From Photobacterium arenosum (GTDB lineage Bacteria > Pseudomonadota > Gammaproteobacteria > Enterobacterales > Vibrionaceae): DNA of 64,000 bases. A model generated the notes under the pieces. It searched no databases, was not told where the DNA came from, and was given only the letters and a program-made list of their open reading frames with translations. Positions 63,694 through 64,000 of the stretch are shown here, in pieces. The translations under genes and the position numbers were made by a program. Position 1 is the first letter of the stretch; each line of letters begins with the position of its first letter. The stretch is taken from positions 434,001-498,000 of the forward strand of contig NZ_JACYTP010000001.1 in the NCBI RefSeq assembly GCF_014841115.1, read 5' to 3'.

Positions 63694-64000
63694 TCAGACC
63701 ATACGCGCCGCCATACTGACAGCTGCCAAAAACATAATGACCCCCGCCCCTTTAAACAGCCAGCTCTGTGCCTGAGAGCTGGCGAGAAAACGCCGGATTT
63801 TCAGCGCACCAACGATAAATACCGCGCCGACAAAGACAAGAACCAGTATGGTCAGCGGCACTAAAAGCAAACCCCAGGTTTGGAACGACACAGTATCCAG
63901 CGTGATAACCAGCGGCAGAATGGCCAGATAGAATGCGATAGTTTTCGGGTTACCCAGAGTAATCGTTAAGCCGGATAGCCAGGCTGCCGTCAATTCCCGC
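63694..64000 (-). CDS. LysE-family amino-acid exporter, C-terminal half
   Basis: About 100 residues; the frame is open through the right edge, so the start lies outside. GLTITLGNPKTIAFYLAILPL is the conserved helix of LysE/RhtB exporters, followed by two more membrane helices. Exports an amino acid or homoserine lactone-like compound; substrate unknown. Confidence 0.85.
   Translation of the reverse strand, partial: RELTAAWLSGLTITLGNPKTIAFYLAILPLVITLDTVSFQTWGLLLVPLTILVLVFVGAVFIVGALKIRRFLASSQAQSWLFKGAGVIMFLAAVSMAARMV

Overview
The window looks like a gammaproteobacterial chromosome segment, most likely from the Vibrionaceae and perhaps Photobacterium. The basis is a VpsR-type regulator with Asp59 conserved, small families typical of Vibrio and Shewanella relatives (DUF2960, DUF3010, DUF3820, DUF2750, HopJ), a phhAB/hmgA/fah/maiA block, integron-cassette-like modules and dispersed hairpin repeats. 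The genus is an inference; no rRNA or tRNA gene was seen.

Layout. 0-12 kb: the end of a DEAD-box helicase, a GAF-GGDEF diguanylate cyclase, two GNAT acetyltransferases, a secreted lipase-like hydrolase, a large Tat-exported PhoX phosphatase, small conserved genes and the anaerobic ribonucleotide reductase pair nrdD-nrdG under a good NrdR box. This NrdD lacks the N-terminal ATP-cone. 12-20 kb: the most distinctive region. It holds a 42-residue ORF, a VpsR-like regulator without the GAFTGA loop, a minus-strand cluster of four Sec-exported proteins plus a stand-alone exported C39 peptidase, and a divergent outer-membrane beta-barrel protein. Three of the exported proteins end in a curlin-like Q-N-x-G-N-N-x-x-x-Q motif, and two carry a bacteriocin-type double-glycine leader motif just after the signal peptide. 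Taken together this reads as a functional-amyloid (curli/Fap-like) secretion and processing system.

20-38 kb: ordinary chromosomal genes, including PBP1B, a phosphohexomutase, astB, an SMR pump, a CDF transporter, 3-methyladenine glycosylase I, cystathionine beta-lyase and several small families, most separated by clear intrinsic terminators. 38-45 kb: phenylalanine and tyrosine catabolism. phhA-phhB run divergently from hmgA-fah-maiA-acetoacetyl-CoA synthetase, with a TyrR box between them; no hpd or aromatic aminotransferase lies here. 45-48.6 kb: glutathione-dependent formaldehyde detoxification (frmA, fghA) with a divergent LysR regulator.

48.6-58.6 kb: an accessory zone. It has regulator/MFS pairs, a membrane-anchored XRE regulator flanked by attC-type half sites, and a same-strand row of single-gene units (azoreductase, two GNATs, an SDR, an NTF2-like protein) separated by attC-like or repeated spacers. 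About 180-bp copies of one dispersed repeat lie in inverted orientation at 50.8 and 58.4 kb and bracket this zone. No integrase is present. 58.6-64 kb: a DUF4239 membrane protein, a CobW-type GTPase, a translationally coupled TldD/TldE pair and the end of a LysE-family exporter.
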